From Hyphococcus sp. (GTDB taxonomy: Bacteria; Pseudomonadota; Alphaproteobacteria; Caulobacterales; Parvularculaceae), in contig JAJFGE010000009.1 of the NCBI GenBank assembly GCA_021776295.1, positions 1-36,927 on the forward strand: 36,927 nt of DNA. The letters are read 5' to 3'. The notes beneath the pieces were generated by a model, which was given only the letters and a program-made list of their open reading frames with translations, did not search any database and had not been told where the DNA came from. This document shows, one piece after another, positions 16,258 to 24,273 of the stretch (position 1 is the first letter of the stretch; each line of letters begins with the position of its first letter). The position numbers and the translations under genes were made by a program.

Positions 16258-17775
16258 TTATCGCGTCGCCAGCGCCTTCGACCAGACGCCGTCGATGCGC
16301 GCCTCAACATCCTTATCGGGAACCACCCGCTCCATCAGTTTCAGCCCCAGCGGTTCGGTGCAATCGGCGCCCATAAAGCTCCGGGTGTTAAGTAGAATTT
16401 CGCTTTCGCCGTCATGAACGCCGAGCTTTGCCGGCATGCCCATTTTTCCCTGCGCCAGCGGGTCGATATTCATGCCGAGCGCATTGGGTACAATCAACAG
16501 ATCGCGGTCCGCCATAAAGCGATGCGCCAACGCCCAGTCGCGCTCATGCGGGTCGCGAATATCGATGTCTTTGTCATAGATAAACACATGTTTGCAAAAA
16601 CCCTGCAGCGCCGTGTAGGCGCGCATCATCGCCAGTTTCGGCTCGCCCACCCGGCGCTTGTCGATTTTGACATGCACGGTAAAGCCGCAGCCCGCCGAGG
16701 GGTCAACATAGACATCGACAACATTCGGCAACACCGCTTTTAGATCGTTATAGACGCGCACGCCGCGGAAAAACGCCGCGATGTTATTCGTCTCGTTCAA
16801 GGGGCGGCCAATATGGACGTGCTGGTAAATCGGATTTTTGCGCATGGTGATCGCCGTCACCTCAAACGCCGGGCGGCGGCGCGCCTCATCATAAAACCCG
16901 TTAAACGAAGCAAACCGGCCTTGTTTAGCCCATTTGAACGGATGATAGACGCCCTCGATGACAATTTCTGCATCCGCCGGCACGTCAACATCAATGGTCT
17001 CGCATTTGACCATCCGCACCGGCTTGCCCGTGAGCCCGCCAATGGTTGCAAAGTCGTTATTGTTATAGGGCAGCGCCGCATTGGCGCCCGCAAGAATGAA
17101 ATGCGGCTCAACGCCGATGACAAAAGCGGTAGGGAACGGTTTTGCCTTGTCTAAATCCCAGCTCGACGACGGATCGTCAATCTTCGCGCCCCACGCCTCC
17201 TCCATCGACTGCGCATCGCCCGTGCCGCGAAATATCCACACCGAGCCGTCGCGCGGGCCGGTAATTTCAAACCGGTGGAAGGAGATGTTGCGCCCATTGT
17301 GTGACGGTTTTGAAATCGCCGGCGGACAGGCAAAGCGCCCTTCCAGGAAAGCCGCGGTCTTGGTGCCGTCTTGCGGGTTCATCCGCAAAATCGGCAGCTG
17401 CGTCAGATCGGCGTCCTCACCTTTTAAAATAACTTCCTTACACGGCGCATCTTTGCAGGCGACATATTCCGGTTCAATACCCCCGGACTTTATTACCTTC
17501 ATCACCTTCTCGCCAGCGCACGCCACCGCCGCATCAAGCGGCACGTCAAAGGCTTCAGCGATGCGCTTGTAGCTGGAGCCTATGGTGTTGGCGAAAACCG
17601 GAATGTCGGAGCCTTTCGGGTTTTCAAACAACAAACCTTTGTCGATATGCGCGTAATCGGCGCGGGCGATAAAGGCGCCGATCTCATCAAGCGGGTCTAT
17701 CTCCTGTTTGATTCGCCAAAGCTCGCCGCGCTTTTCGAGGTCGTTCAAAAATCCACGAAACCCTGTCTCAGTCAT
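16258..17775 (-). CDS. UbiD-family prFMN-dependent decarboxylase
   Basis: The 505-aa product matches the UbiD superfamily in length and in motifs. The N-terminal segment is LEKRGELWRIKQEIDPLDEI. The central part has RFEITGPRDGSVW and a conserved GVEPHFILA stretch, followed by a substrate-region HERDWALAHRFMADRDLLIVPN. These enzymes use prenylated FMN, Mn/Mg and K to decarboxylate, or reversibly carboxylate, aromatic or alpha,beta-unsaturated acids. The prFMN would come from the UbiX encoded just across the divergent promoter. The frame extends to 17844, but the ATG at 17775 begins the conserved domain (MTETGFRGF) and has AAGGCGG about 7 bases upstream. The substrate is not predictable; presence of a dedicated TetR and transport genes argues for catabolism rather than ubiquinone synthesis. 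Confidence 0.9.
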   Translation of the reverse strand: MTETGFRGFLNDLEKRGELWRIKQEIDPLDEIGAFIARADYAHIDKGLLFENPKGSDIPVFANTIGSSYKRIAEAFDVPLDAAVACAGEKVMKVIKSGGIEPEYVACKDAPCKEVILKGEDADLTQLPILRMNPQDGTKTAAFLEGRFACPPAISKPSHNGRNISFHRFEITGPRDGSVWIFRGTGDAQSMEEAWGAKIDDPSSSWDLDKAKPFPTAFVIGVEPHFILAGANAALPYNNNDFATIGGLTGKPVRMVKCETIDVDVPADAEIVIEGVYHPFKWAKQGRFASFNGFYDEARRRPAFEVTAITMRKNPIYQHVHIGRPLNETNNIAAFFRGVRVYNDLKAVLPNVVDVYVDPSAGCGFTVHVKIDKRRVGEPKLAMMRAYTALQGFCKHVFIYDKDIDIRDPHERDWALAHRFMADRDLLIVPNALGMNIDPLAQGKMGMPAKLGVHDGESEILLNTRSFMGADCTEPLGLKLMERVVPDKDVEARIDGVWSKALATR

Positions 17776-17827
17776 AATATCCGCCTTTTTGTATGCGTTC
17801 GACGCAGCCGACGCAGGCGCGCCAGCG

Positions 17828-17841
17828 GATGCAGTTGCAAC
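17828..17841 (-). promoter_or_regulatory. Operator palindrome at the ubiD promoter
   Basis: On the minus strand this reads GTTGC-AACT-GCATC, 53 bp before the ubiD start. Directly upstream on that strand is a plausible promoter, TTGTCG-17 bp-TACAGT, whose -10 ends two bases before the palindrome. A protein bound here would therefore cover the transcription start. Confidence 0.6.
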
Positions 17842-17842
17842 C

Positions 17843-17864
17843 AACTGTAACAGGTGGTACAGTT
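17843..17864. promoter_or_regulatory. Candidate TetR operator AACTGTA-N8-TACAGTT
   Basis: This is a perfect 7-bp inverted repeat with an 8-bp centre, in the interval between ubiD and the divergent tetR-ubiX genes. It overlaps the predicted ubiD -10 and spacer and abuts the shared GTTGC palindrome. Its size fits a TetR dimer site. Confidence 0.5.
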
Positions 17865-17915
17865 TGCGACAAGCGCAAAAGCATTTTCCGACCCAATGGT
17901 TGCCGGTTGGGCGCT

Positions 17916-17952
17916 AGAGCAAATCCGAATCGGTACGATCGGATATGGCTCT
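17916..17952. repeat. Imperfect inverted repeat in the tetR upstream region
   Basis: AGAGC...AATCCGA and TCGGAT...GCTCT flank the inner palindrome ATCG-GTA-CGAT. It could be another regulatory site or a remnant of a palindromic intergenic repeat. The rest of the 17865-18053 interval shows nothing else I can support. Confidence 0.4.
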
Positions 17953-18053
17953 GGATTTTATTCTGCTTCCGTGCTGGTGAAAAACAGCGCTATGCTAATC
18001 GCACTCGCCTCAAAATCTGCCGAGATTCTGGCCAGGTAGAAAGATGAAGTCTC

Positions 18054-18698
18054 ATGCTCTGCAAAACCGCGAAGTCCTCGCGAACGCTGGTCAACAAACG
18101 CGACATCATTTTGAACGCGGCGGCGATGTTGTTTCTGAAACAGGGGTATGGCGCGGCCAGCATCAACAAGCTGATTACCCAGATCGGCGGCTCGAAAGCG
18201 ACGGTCTATGCTTATTTCGAAAACAAGGAGCGGTTGTTTGCAGCTGTAGTTGAAAGCATCGTCGATGAAGTGCCGGTGTTCATCAATGATGTGCAGCTTG
18301 AAGACCTAGAGATGCGCGACGGGCTGATTGCGATCAGCGAACGGTTATTGGAAATTGCAACCTCGCCGCGCCATCTCGCGCTGGCGCGGCTGGTGATTGC
18401 CGAAGCCGATAAGTTTCCCGAAATCGGCCGCATCTATTATGAGCGCGCGCCGCGCCATATCTGTGACGTCTTGGCCGCATTTTTGAAGGAGCAGACAGCC
18501 AAGAGCGGGATTAAGATTATTCGCCCGCAAGAGCTGGTTGAGAGTTTCACCGGCATGGTTTTGCATCACCAACTATTCCGGCAATTCTGCCTTGACGCCT
18601 CGCCGCCATCGTCAGCTGAGATCCGCCGGCTTGCAGTGCGCAACGCCAATATGCTGATCGCGATGATTAACACCGCGCCGGCGGGATCGCGCACATGA
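18054..18698 (+). CDS. TetR/AcrR-family transcriptional regulator
   Basis: This 214-aa protein has the N-terminal TetR DNA-binding domain: NKRDIILNAAAMLFLKQGY (14-32) and the helix-turn-helix around ASINKLITQIGGSKATVYAYFENKERLF (35-62). A helical ligand-binding domain follows. TetR proteins usually repress and are released by a small effector, often a pathway substrate. It is divergent from ubiD and overlaps ubiX by 4 bp (ATGA), so it most likely controls both. The best operator candidate is the inverted repeat at 17843-17864. The Shine-Dalgarno sequence is weak, so the exact start is less sure, but the domain begins close to this ATG. Confidence 0.88.
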   Translation: MLCKTAKSSRTLVNKRDIILNAAAMLFLKQGYGAASINKLITQIGGSKATVYAYFENKERLFAAVVESIVDEVPVFINDVQLEDLEMRDGLIAISERLLEIATSPRHLALARLVIAEADKFPEIGRIYYERAPRHICDVLAAFLKEQTAKSGIKIIRPQELVESFTGMVLHHQLFRQFCLDASPPSSAEIRRLAVRNANMLIAMINTAPAGSRT

Positions 18699-19264
18699 AA
18701 AAGATCATTATCGGCATCAGCGGCGCCAGCGGCGTCATCTATGGGGTGCGTTTATTAGAAAAACTGCGCCAGGCCGACGGCGTCGAGACCCATCTGGTGA
18801 TGAGCCCGACCGTGGCGATGAACTTAAAATATGAGACCGACTGGAGCATCGCTGATGTCCGCGCCCTTGCCGACGTCCATTATAAAGTGACAGACGTTGC
18901 CGCAGCGATTGCCAGCGGCTCTTTCAAAACCGACGCCATGGTGGTTGCGGCCTGCTCGATGAAAACGCTTTCCGGCATCGTTCATTCCTATGCCGATAAT
19001 TTGCTGATGCGAGCGGCGGATGTTTGCCTCAAAGACCGCCGGCGGCTGATTTTAATGCCGCGCGAGACGCCGCTGCATGCCGGACATTGCAAACTCATGT
19101 ATGAGGCGAGCTTGCTCGGCGCGATTATCGCGCCGCCAATGCCGGCGATGTATGTTCGCCCGCAAAGCGTTGACGATATTATCGATCACTCGGTCGGGCG
19201 GGTGCTCGACCTTCTCGATATTGACTGTGATTTCATCAAGCGCTGGGATGGCGGCGGCGCGTGA
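18695..19264 (+). CDS. UbiX-family flavin prenyltransferase
   Basis: This 189-aa protein carries the UbiX signature. The flavin-binding N-terminus is GISGASGVIYGVRLLEKL (7-24), the central segment is VVAACSMKTLSGI, and the C-terminal motifs are MPRETPLHAGH, APPMPAMYVRPQS and DHSVGRVLDLL. UbiX joins dimethylallyl phosphate to FMN to make prenylated FMN, the cofactor of UbiD enzymes. Its gene starts inside the end of the TetR gene (4-bp overlap) and lies next to ubiD on the other strand, so it very likely serves that decarboxylase. It ends 3 bp from the convergent TauE/SafE gene. Many bacteria have a second UbiX for ubiquinone synthesis; this looks like a dedicated catabolic copy. Confidence 0.93.
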   Translation: MKKIIIGISGASGVIYGVRLLEKLRQADGVETHLVMSPTVAMNLKYETDWSIADVRALADVHYKVTDVAAAIASGSFKTDAMVVAACSMKTLSGIVHSYADNLLMRAADVCLKDRRRLILMPRETPLHAGHCKLMYEASLLGAIIAPPMPAMYVRPQSVDDIIDHSVGRVLDLLDIDCDFIKRWDGGGA

Positions 19265-19267
19265 CGC

Positions 19268-20152
19268 TCAACTCATTGCGAGGCGTTTCATCGCCACAAA
19301 CGCCATCGCAACCGCGATCATCATAAACAAAACGCCGATCGCGCGCTCCATTGCCCGATGCGAGACCAGCCCTTGCAACCGTGGGCCAATTTGCCCGCCG
19401 ATAATCACGCCCGGTATAGTGTAAACGACGAGGTTCCAAGGAACTGCGGCAAGCCCGCCCTCGCTCACCAGTTGCCCGATTAAAGTGAACGAGGCTGACG
19501 CGACGGTTACGATCACCACTGCAACCGAGGTTGCCGCCGCCACCGCCACCGGCACGCCGCGCCGCGTCAGCTGCGGAACAATCGCCTCGCCAATGCCGAC
19601 CGAAAGCATGCCAGTCAAAAACGCGCCGGTCCCGGTAATCAACCCGCTGACCGGGCCGAGCCGCGGTGTGGCGTAAACATGCTCGCGCCCCTTATCGTCA
19701 ACCTTACGGCGCATATCATCGCCCGCTGATGCGACCAAAGCCGGATCAGCTTCAATCGCGCCATGGTGAAAAAATACCAGCACTACCGCTAGAATAAAAA
19801 CAAGAAACGAGTAACCAGCAATCAACACGCCGTCATCGACAAGATGCGCTATCAAGGCGCCAAAGATCGCCACTGGAACCGCGACGCGTAAAAACTTGAA
19901 CGCCAGCGCGAAGTCGACAATCCGTTTGCGGTAATACCCGATAAAGCCGGAAGAAAATCCGAATGTCTCCGTTAAGAGCGCCGTCCCAATTGCCGCAACG
20001 GTGCTTTCCAACACATATTCCGGCCCCAGCAGGGGAAAGAGGATAATAAAAATCGGCGTGAATAGCGCTGCACCGCCGATACCGCTCAGCATCGCAACCG
20101 TCGCCACCAACATCGATACCGGCGCCATAAACCAGTAAAGCGTGAAATCCAT
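19268..20152 (-). CDS. TauE/SafE (TSUP) family membrane exporter
   Basis: The 294-aa product has about eight hydrophobic segments and the typical start of this family (MLVATVAMLSGIGGAALFTPIF). A second repeat-like region is TGAFLTGMLSVGIGEAIVPQL, and a late GVIIGGQIGPRL motif follows. Family members export sulfite or sulfur-containing organic anions, and some move carboxylates. A hydrophilic loop of about 35 residues lies in the middle (DPALVASAGDDMRRKVDDKG). It starts 7 bp after the MarR stop, so MarR and this exporter form one operon. The actual substrate is open; sulfite export would imply a sulfonated substrate, which is only a hypothesis. Confidence 0.85.
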   Translation of the reverse strand: MDFTLYWFMAPVSMLVATVAMLSGIGGAALFTPIFIILFPLLGPEYVLESTVAAIGTALLTETFGFSSGFIGYYRKRIVDFALAFKFLRVAVPVAIFGALIAHLVDDGVLIAGYSFLVFILAVVLVFFHHGAIEADPALVASAGDDMRRKVDDKGREHVYATPRLGPVSGLITGTGAFLTGMLSVGIGEAIVPQLTRRGVPVAVAAATSVAVVIVTVASASFTLIGQLVSEGGLAAVPWNLVVYTIPGVIIGGQIGPRLQGLVSHRAMERAIGVLFMMIAVAMAFVAMKRLAMS

Positions 20153-20159
20153 ATCGTAA

Positions 20160-20648
20160 CTACTCCGTACCTTGCCGGCGCAACAGCGCTTCTTCTACAT
20201 GGCGCAGTGAGCGTAGCAAGGCGGTCTTTTCGCGCGCGCTCATCGCATTGGTGAGTGTCTGTTCAAAGTCGCCAAGGCCTGGCATGACCTCATCAATCGC
20301 TTTGCGACCGCGCGCCGTCACCTGGAGGTGAAACGCCCGCCGGTCGGTATCGCTCTGGCTTCGCTTGATGAATTTTAGCCGCGCCAGGCGCTCAATCATC
20401 GGCACCAAAGTTGAGCGGTCGACATTGGCAAGGCGCGCAAGGTCCATCTGGAAGCACCCGGAGTGTTCGGCAATTAACATCAAAATTGAAAACTGTCCCG
20501 GCGCGAGGTCAACAGCGCTGAAGATGCGCGAAAGTTCCTTGACGACTTCCGCGCCGACCCGCCGCAACTGATAGCCGACAAGCCCCTCTAAGTCGCGGCC
20601 TGGCGCGGCCGTGTCGTCAGATGTTTGTAGATGCGCCGTTTTGCCCAT
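20160..20648 (-). CDS. MarR-family regulator (first copy)
   Basis: This 162-aa protein fits the MarR family. It has an N-terminal helix (LVGYQLRRVGAEVVKELSRIF), then the winged helix with MDLARLANVDRSTLVPMIERLARLKFIKRSQSDTDRR cut as DNA-recognition helix plus the wing DRRAF. MarR dimers bind palindromes and respond to phenolic or acyl-CoA ligands. A GTG at 20651 is also in frame, but the GGAGGAG just upstream fits the ATG at 20648 better. It is divergent from the second ThDP enzyme and co-transcribed with the exporter. A strong palindrome lies in the shared 94-bp promoter gap, so it probably controls both directions. Confidence 0.88.
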   Translation of the reverse strand: MGKTAHLQTSDDTAAPGRDLEGLVGYQLRRVGAEVVKELSRIFSAVDLAPGQFSILMLIAEHSGCFQMDLARLANVDRSTLVPMIERLARLKFIKRSQSDTDRRAFHLQVTARGRKAIDEVMPGLGDFEQTLTNAMSAREKTALLRSLRHVEEALLRRQGTE

Positions 20649-20666
20649 CACTCCTCCTACTACAGA

Positions 20667-20685
20667 TAGTTGGTATTGCCAACTA
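20667..20685. promoter_or_regulatory. Palindrome TAGTTGG-TATTG-CCAACTA, probable MarR operator
   Basis: This is a perfect 7-bp inverted repeat with a 5-bp centre in the divergent promoter of the MarR-exporter operon and the ThDP gene, about 19 bp before the MarR start. It shares the GTTG/CAAC half-site idea with the other motif but has different spacing and inner bases. Confidence 0.6.
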
Positions 20686-20742
20686 GTTTAAAGAAGCATA
20701 AATACAAATATGCCAGAATAAAAACTCACGAGAGAACGCAAA

Positions 20743-22434
20743 ATGACCGCTACGCCGAAAACCTCCGCCCGCCTATTCCTGGATGCTCTGGGGGATGGCG
20801 GCGTAGACTATGTGTTCGCCAATGCAGGCACGGACTTTGCGCCAATCCTCGAGGCCTTGCTCGAGCATGAAAGCGAGCAGGTTCCGGAATTTGTGATTTG
20901 CCCGCATGAAAATCTCGCTGTCGCAATGGCGCATGGGTATTTCTTGGCGAGTGGAAAAGCGCAAGGGGTGATGGTGCATGTCAATGTCGGGGTCGCAAAT
21001 TCCCTGTGCGGGCTCCTCAATGCGGCGCGCGATAATATCCCGATGTTGTTTGCATCCGGGCGCACGCCGATTACCGAGCAGGGGCGGCTCGGTTCGCGTG
21101 ATAATTTTATCCATTGGGGCCAGGAGATGTTTGACCAAGCCGCCATGCTGCGCGAATTTGTAAAATGGGATTACGAGTTGCGCTGCCCGGAGCAGACCAG
21201 TGCCGTAGTCGGGCGGGCTTTGGCGATTGCCCGCTCGGAGCCAACTGGGCCGGTCTATTTGAGCCTGCCGCGTGAAGTGCTGGCGGCGACGGCAAATCCT
21301 GAACCTTTGCAAGCCCCCGCCGCGGCGGCGAGCCCGCCGGCCCCGGACCCCGCAGCGATTGATCGCGCCGCGCAACTGATTGCAGCAGCGAAGGCGCCGC
21401 TACTCATTACCGCACGAGCCGGGCGAACCGCGCGCGGCGTTAAGGCGTTGAGCACGCTGGCGGAGAAATTCGCCCTTCCGGTTGTCGAGGCTGCGGCAAA
21501 TTATATGTGCCTTCCCGGCGATCATCCGATGCATGCAGGGTTCTCGCCAGCGCCTTATCTGCCGGACGCTGACCTTATCATTGTCGTCGATGCGCCGGTT
21601 CCGTGGACGCCGTCGCGCATTCGTCCGCCTGATGACTGTCCGGTTATTCAAATCGGACCCGACCCCCTGTTTGAGCCCTTGCCGTTTCGCAGCTTCCGGT
21701 CCGACATCGCCATCAAAACCGAAACCGCCGCCGGGCTGGAGGCGGTTCTCGCCGCGGTGTATGTCAGTAAGTATCTTGACCAGCCGACGATTGATGCGCG
21801 GCGCAAGGCGCTGGCGCCAAAACTTTCCAAAGCCCGCGCAAAGCGCCTGGCAAAAGCCGCAATGCCTGGCGCGCAAATCACCCATGATTACGCCAGCCAT
21901 TGTCTCAATCAGGCGCTGGGCAAAGACGGTGTGTTGGTCAATGAGCGCGGCTGCCTGCGTGAGGCGATGGAATTTACCGAGCCCGGCACATTTTTCGGCC
22001 CGACCATTGCCGGCGGTCTTGGCGCCAGTATCGGCATCGCACTCGGGATCAAGCGCGCCGCGCCAGAGCGCATGGTCGCCGCCGCGCTTGGCGATGGTTC
22101 GTGCATTTTTAACAATCCCGTCGCCTGCCTCCAGGTCGCGGTCGCGCAGCAATTGCCGATACTGATCGTCGTTTTAAACAACGAGGCGTGGCACTCGGTG
22201 AAGGCCTCAACCTTGCAAGTCTACCCCGATGGCGCGACCGCCCAAAGCAACCACCCGCCGCTGACCTCGCTGGCGCCCTCGCCAGATTATGCCGGCGTCG
22301 CGAAAGCTTGCGGCGCGGAGGGCGTCAGGGTTTGCGATCCGGCGGTATTGCAGCAGACGCTTAATGACGCGGTCGCAACCGTCTGTGAACAGAACAAAAC
22401 CGTACTTGTGGATCTCGCAATAGAAATGAAGTAG
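20743..22434 (+). CDS. Cytoplasmic ThDP-dependent enzyme (acetolactate synthase/benzoylformate decarboxylase-like)
   Basis: This 563-aa ThDP enzyme has the catalytic Glu56 in CPHENLAVAMAHGY, a central domain with Ala/Pro-rich linker near residues 185-205, and the ThDP/Mg motif GDGS starting at about residue 450. The Asn pair (VVLNNEAW) follows about 26 residues later. It has no signal peptide, unlike the ThDP enzyme at 3801-5687, and the two sequences differ widely, so they are not recent duplicates. Likely reactions are decarboxylation of a 2-oxo acid or transfer of an activated aldehyde. It is transcribed alone from the promoter shared with MarR and converges on the TRAP permease gene (5 bp gap). 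The exact substrate is unknown. Confidence 0.88.
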   Translation: MTATPKTSARLFLDALGDGGVDYVFANAGTDFAPILEALLEHESEQVPEFVICPHENLAVAMAHGYFLASGKAQGVMVHVNVGVANSLCGLLNAARDNIPMLFASGRTPITEQGRLGSRDNFIHWGQEMFDQAAMLREFVKWDYELRCPEQTSAVVGRALAIARSEPTGPVYLSLPREVLAATANPEPLQAPAAAASPPAPDPAAIDRAAQLIAAAKAPLLITARAGRTARGVKALSTLAEKFALPVVEAAANYMCLPGDHPMHAGFSPAPYLPDADLIIVVDAPVPWTPSRIRPPDDCPVIQIGPDPLFEPLPFRSFRSDIAIKTETAAGLEAVLAAVYVSKYLDQPTIDARRKALAPKLSKARAKRLAKAAMPGAQITHDYASHCLNQALGKDGVLVNERGCLREAMEFTEPGTFFGPTIAGGLGASIGIALGIKRAAPERMVAAALGDGSCIFNNPVACLQVAVAQQLPILIVVLNNEAWHSVKASTLQVYPDGATAQSNHPPLTSLAPSPDYAGVAKACGAEGVRVCDPAVLQQTLNDAVATVCEQNKTVLVDLAIEMK

Positions 22435-22439
22435 CGGCG

Positions 22440-23747
22440 CTACATCAAACCCATCTTCATTGGCAGCCAGGTGACGATCGCCGGAACTAATGTCAGCAGC
22501 AACACCCGCAATAAATCAGCGATAAAGAACGGCGTCACGCCTTTGAAGATTTCACCGAGCGGGACGTCCTCCATCATGCCGTGCAGCACAAACACGTTGA
22601 TGCCAATCGGCGGCGTGATCATGCCGATGCCGGAAATCATCACCAGCATCACCCCCCACCACACCGGATCATAGCCGAGCCCGATGACCACCGGCAGGAC
22701 AAAAGGCAGCGTCACCACCAGCACCGCGAGAGATTCAAACACCGCGCCGAGCAAAAGATACATCACGTAAAGGCTGACAATGACCGCCAGCGGCGGCATG
22801 TTCAGCGATTGAATGCCGCCAACCAGCGCTTGTGAAAGCCCGGAGGCGGCAAGAAAATAGGTCATCGCAAAAGCGCCGATAACGATGACATAGATGATGC
22901 CGGCATTGCGGGCGGTATCGAGCGCAACCTCGCCGAATATTCCGGGCTTGAGGCGCCCGCGTGCGAGGCAAATTAAAAATGCACCGCAAGCGCCGACCGA
23001 GGCGGCCTCGGTGACGGTAAAGACGCCGCCATAAATTCCGGCGGTGACAATCAGCCCAAGGAGGATAACCGCCCAGGAACGACGAAGCGCTGATTTGCGC
23101 TCTCCCCAACCGCGTCTCGGCGCCGCTGGCGCAGCTTCCGGGCGGTAGCGGGCATAGAGCGCTGCGGCGGCGAGCTGAAACAGGGTGGCGATTATTCCCG
23201 GAACAGCCGCGGCGGCAAACAGCGTGAGAACATTTAATTCAGTTAAGATCGCATAGATGACAAGGATCAGCGAGGGCGGAATAATTACACCGAGCGTGCC
23301 GCCAGCGACAATGGCGCCGGCGGCAAAGCTCTTATGGTAGTTTCTCGAAAGCATCTCCGGCAGCGCAACCCGCGTCATCGTCGCCACCGTCGCAATCGCC
23401 GAGCCGCATACGGCGCCAAACAGAGCGCAAACGCCAATCGTCGCCATCGCCAACCCGCCGCGCCGGTGGCCTAAAAAGGCGTTCGCCAACCGGTAAAGGT
23501 CCTGAGACAACCCGCCCGCAACAGCAAAGCCGCCCATCAAAATAAACAGCGGGATAATCGCAAAATCGAGGCTGGTAATGGCGGCAATCGCCTCCACGCC
23601 AAGCGTTGCAACGCCCGGACCGACTCCAGCGATGGCCGCGAAGGTTAAAACCCCGGCAATCCCCATCGCCGCGCCGACCGGCGCATGCGCGGCGATGAGA
23701 ATGAACATCGCCAGCAGGCCAAGGATCGCAATGATAATCGGGTCCAT
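22440..23747 (-). CDS. dctM: TRAP transporter large permease (DctM type)
   Basis: The 435-aa product is the ion-coupled permease of a TRAP transporter, with about 12 hydrophobic segments. Family features include the start IAILGLLAMFILIAAHAPVG, the LFILMGGFAVAGGLSQDLYRLA region, GAVCGSAIATVATMTRVALPEM, and the C-terminal ITPPIGINVFVLHG motif, which is highly typical. It is the third gene of a dctP-dctQ-dctM operon, 4 bp after dctQ. Together they import an organic anion such as a carboxylate or sulfonate using the sodium gradient. All three components are present and intact. Confidence 0.94.
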   Translation of the reverse strand: MDPIIIAILGLLAMFILIAAHAPVGAAMGIAGVLTFAAIAGVGPGVATLGVEAIAAITSLDFAIIPLFILMGGFAVAGGLSQDLYRLANAFLGHRRGGLAMATIGVCALFGAVCGSAIATVATMTRVALPEMLSRNYHKSFAAGAIVAGGTLGVIIPPSLILVIYAILTELNVLTLFAAAAVPGIIATLFQLAAAALYARYRPEAAPAAPRRGWGERKSALRRSWAVILLGLIVTAGIYGGVFTVTEAASVGACGAFLICLARGRLKPGIFGEVALDTARNAGIIYVIVIGAFAMTYFLAASGLSQALVGGIQSLNMPPLAVIVSLYVMYLLLGAVFESLAVLVVTLPFVLPVVIGLGYDPVWWGVMLVMISGIGMITPPIGINVFVLHGMMEDVPLGEIFKGVTPFFIADLLRVLLLTLVPAIVTWLPMKMGLM

Positions 23748-23751
23748 CAGA

Positions 23752-24273
23752 TTACGCCTGCGTTGGTTGTGGGGGCGATTGCGGCTTAAGGATTTTCATA
23801 ATCTCCGTGAACAGAATAAAGCCCTGAATCGGCGCGCAGGCGAGAAGGATGGCCGCAGAAAGCCACATTGTCGGCGCCGTTGGAAGGCGCAGGATCAGCG
23901 TTGTCTGCACCCGTGTTTCTACCGCATAGAGCGTGAATTGCCATGCGATAATGGCGATGAACGCCAGCAGAATAAAATGTCCGAAAACATCGAGCCATGC
24001 GGCAGCTTTGGGGTTTAAAAATCGCCCGAACATGGTCACGCGAATATTTTGACGACCTATAAGGATCGCCGGGAAAAGGCTGGCGACGATAACCGAAATC
24101 ATCAAGCCGGAAACATCTTCAAGGCCGTGGATGGGTTTTGAAAACCACCATCGCGCGAGACCGTCGGCAACGATCAAAAACGCCTGTAGCAAAAGGAGAG
24201 CGACGCCGAGCCTGGCGATCATGATCGAGGCGCGCTTAATCGCGCTTTCAATTGTTTCAATCGTCAAAACCAT
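23752..24273 (-). CDS. dctQ: TRAP transporter small permease (DctQ type)
   Basis: This 173-aa integral membrane protein has four hydrophobic segments, the usual topology of DctQ, which binds the large permease and stabilises it. Segments include ASIMIARLGVALLLLQAF, GLMISVIVASLFPAILIG, the pair around AAAWLDVFGHFILLAFIAIIAW, and WLSAAILLACAPIQGFILF. Its start overlaps the stop codon of the binding-protein gene by one base (TGATG), and the large permease starts 4 bp after its end, giving tight translational coupling. Confidence 0.88.
   Translation of the reverse strand: MVLTIETIESAIKRASIMIARLGVALLLLQAFLIVADGLARWWFSKPIHGLEDVSGLMISVIVASLFPAILIGRQNIRVTMFGRFLNPKAAAWLDVFGHFILLAFIAIIAWQFTLYAVETRVQTTLILRLPTAPTMWLSAAILLACAPIQGFILFTEIMKILKPQSPPQPTQA

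Noticed and set aside
17854-18039. Possible 61-aa peptide between ubiD and tetR
   Set aside because: No Shine-Dalgarno sequence, overlaps the candidate TetR operator and an inverted repeat, and no recognisable features.
21400-22152. Long minus-strand open frame inside the second ThDP gene
   Set aside because: The plus-strand frame carries the catalytic Glu and ThDP motif; the antisense product has no family features.
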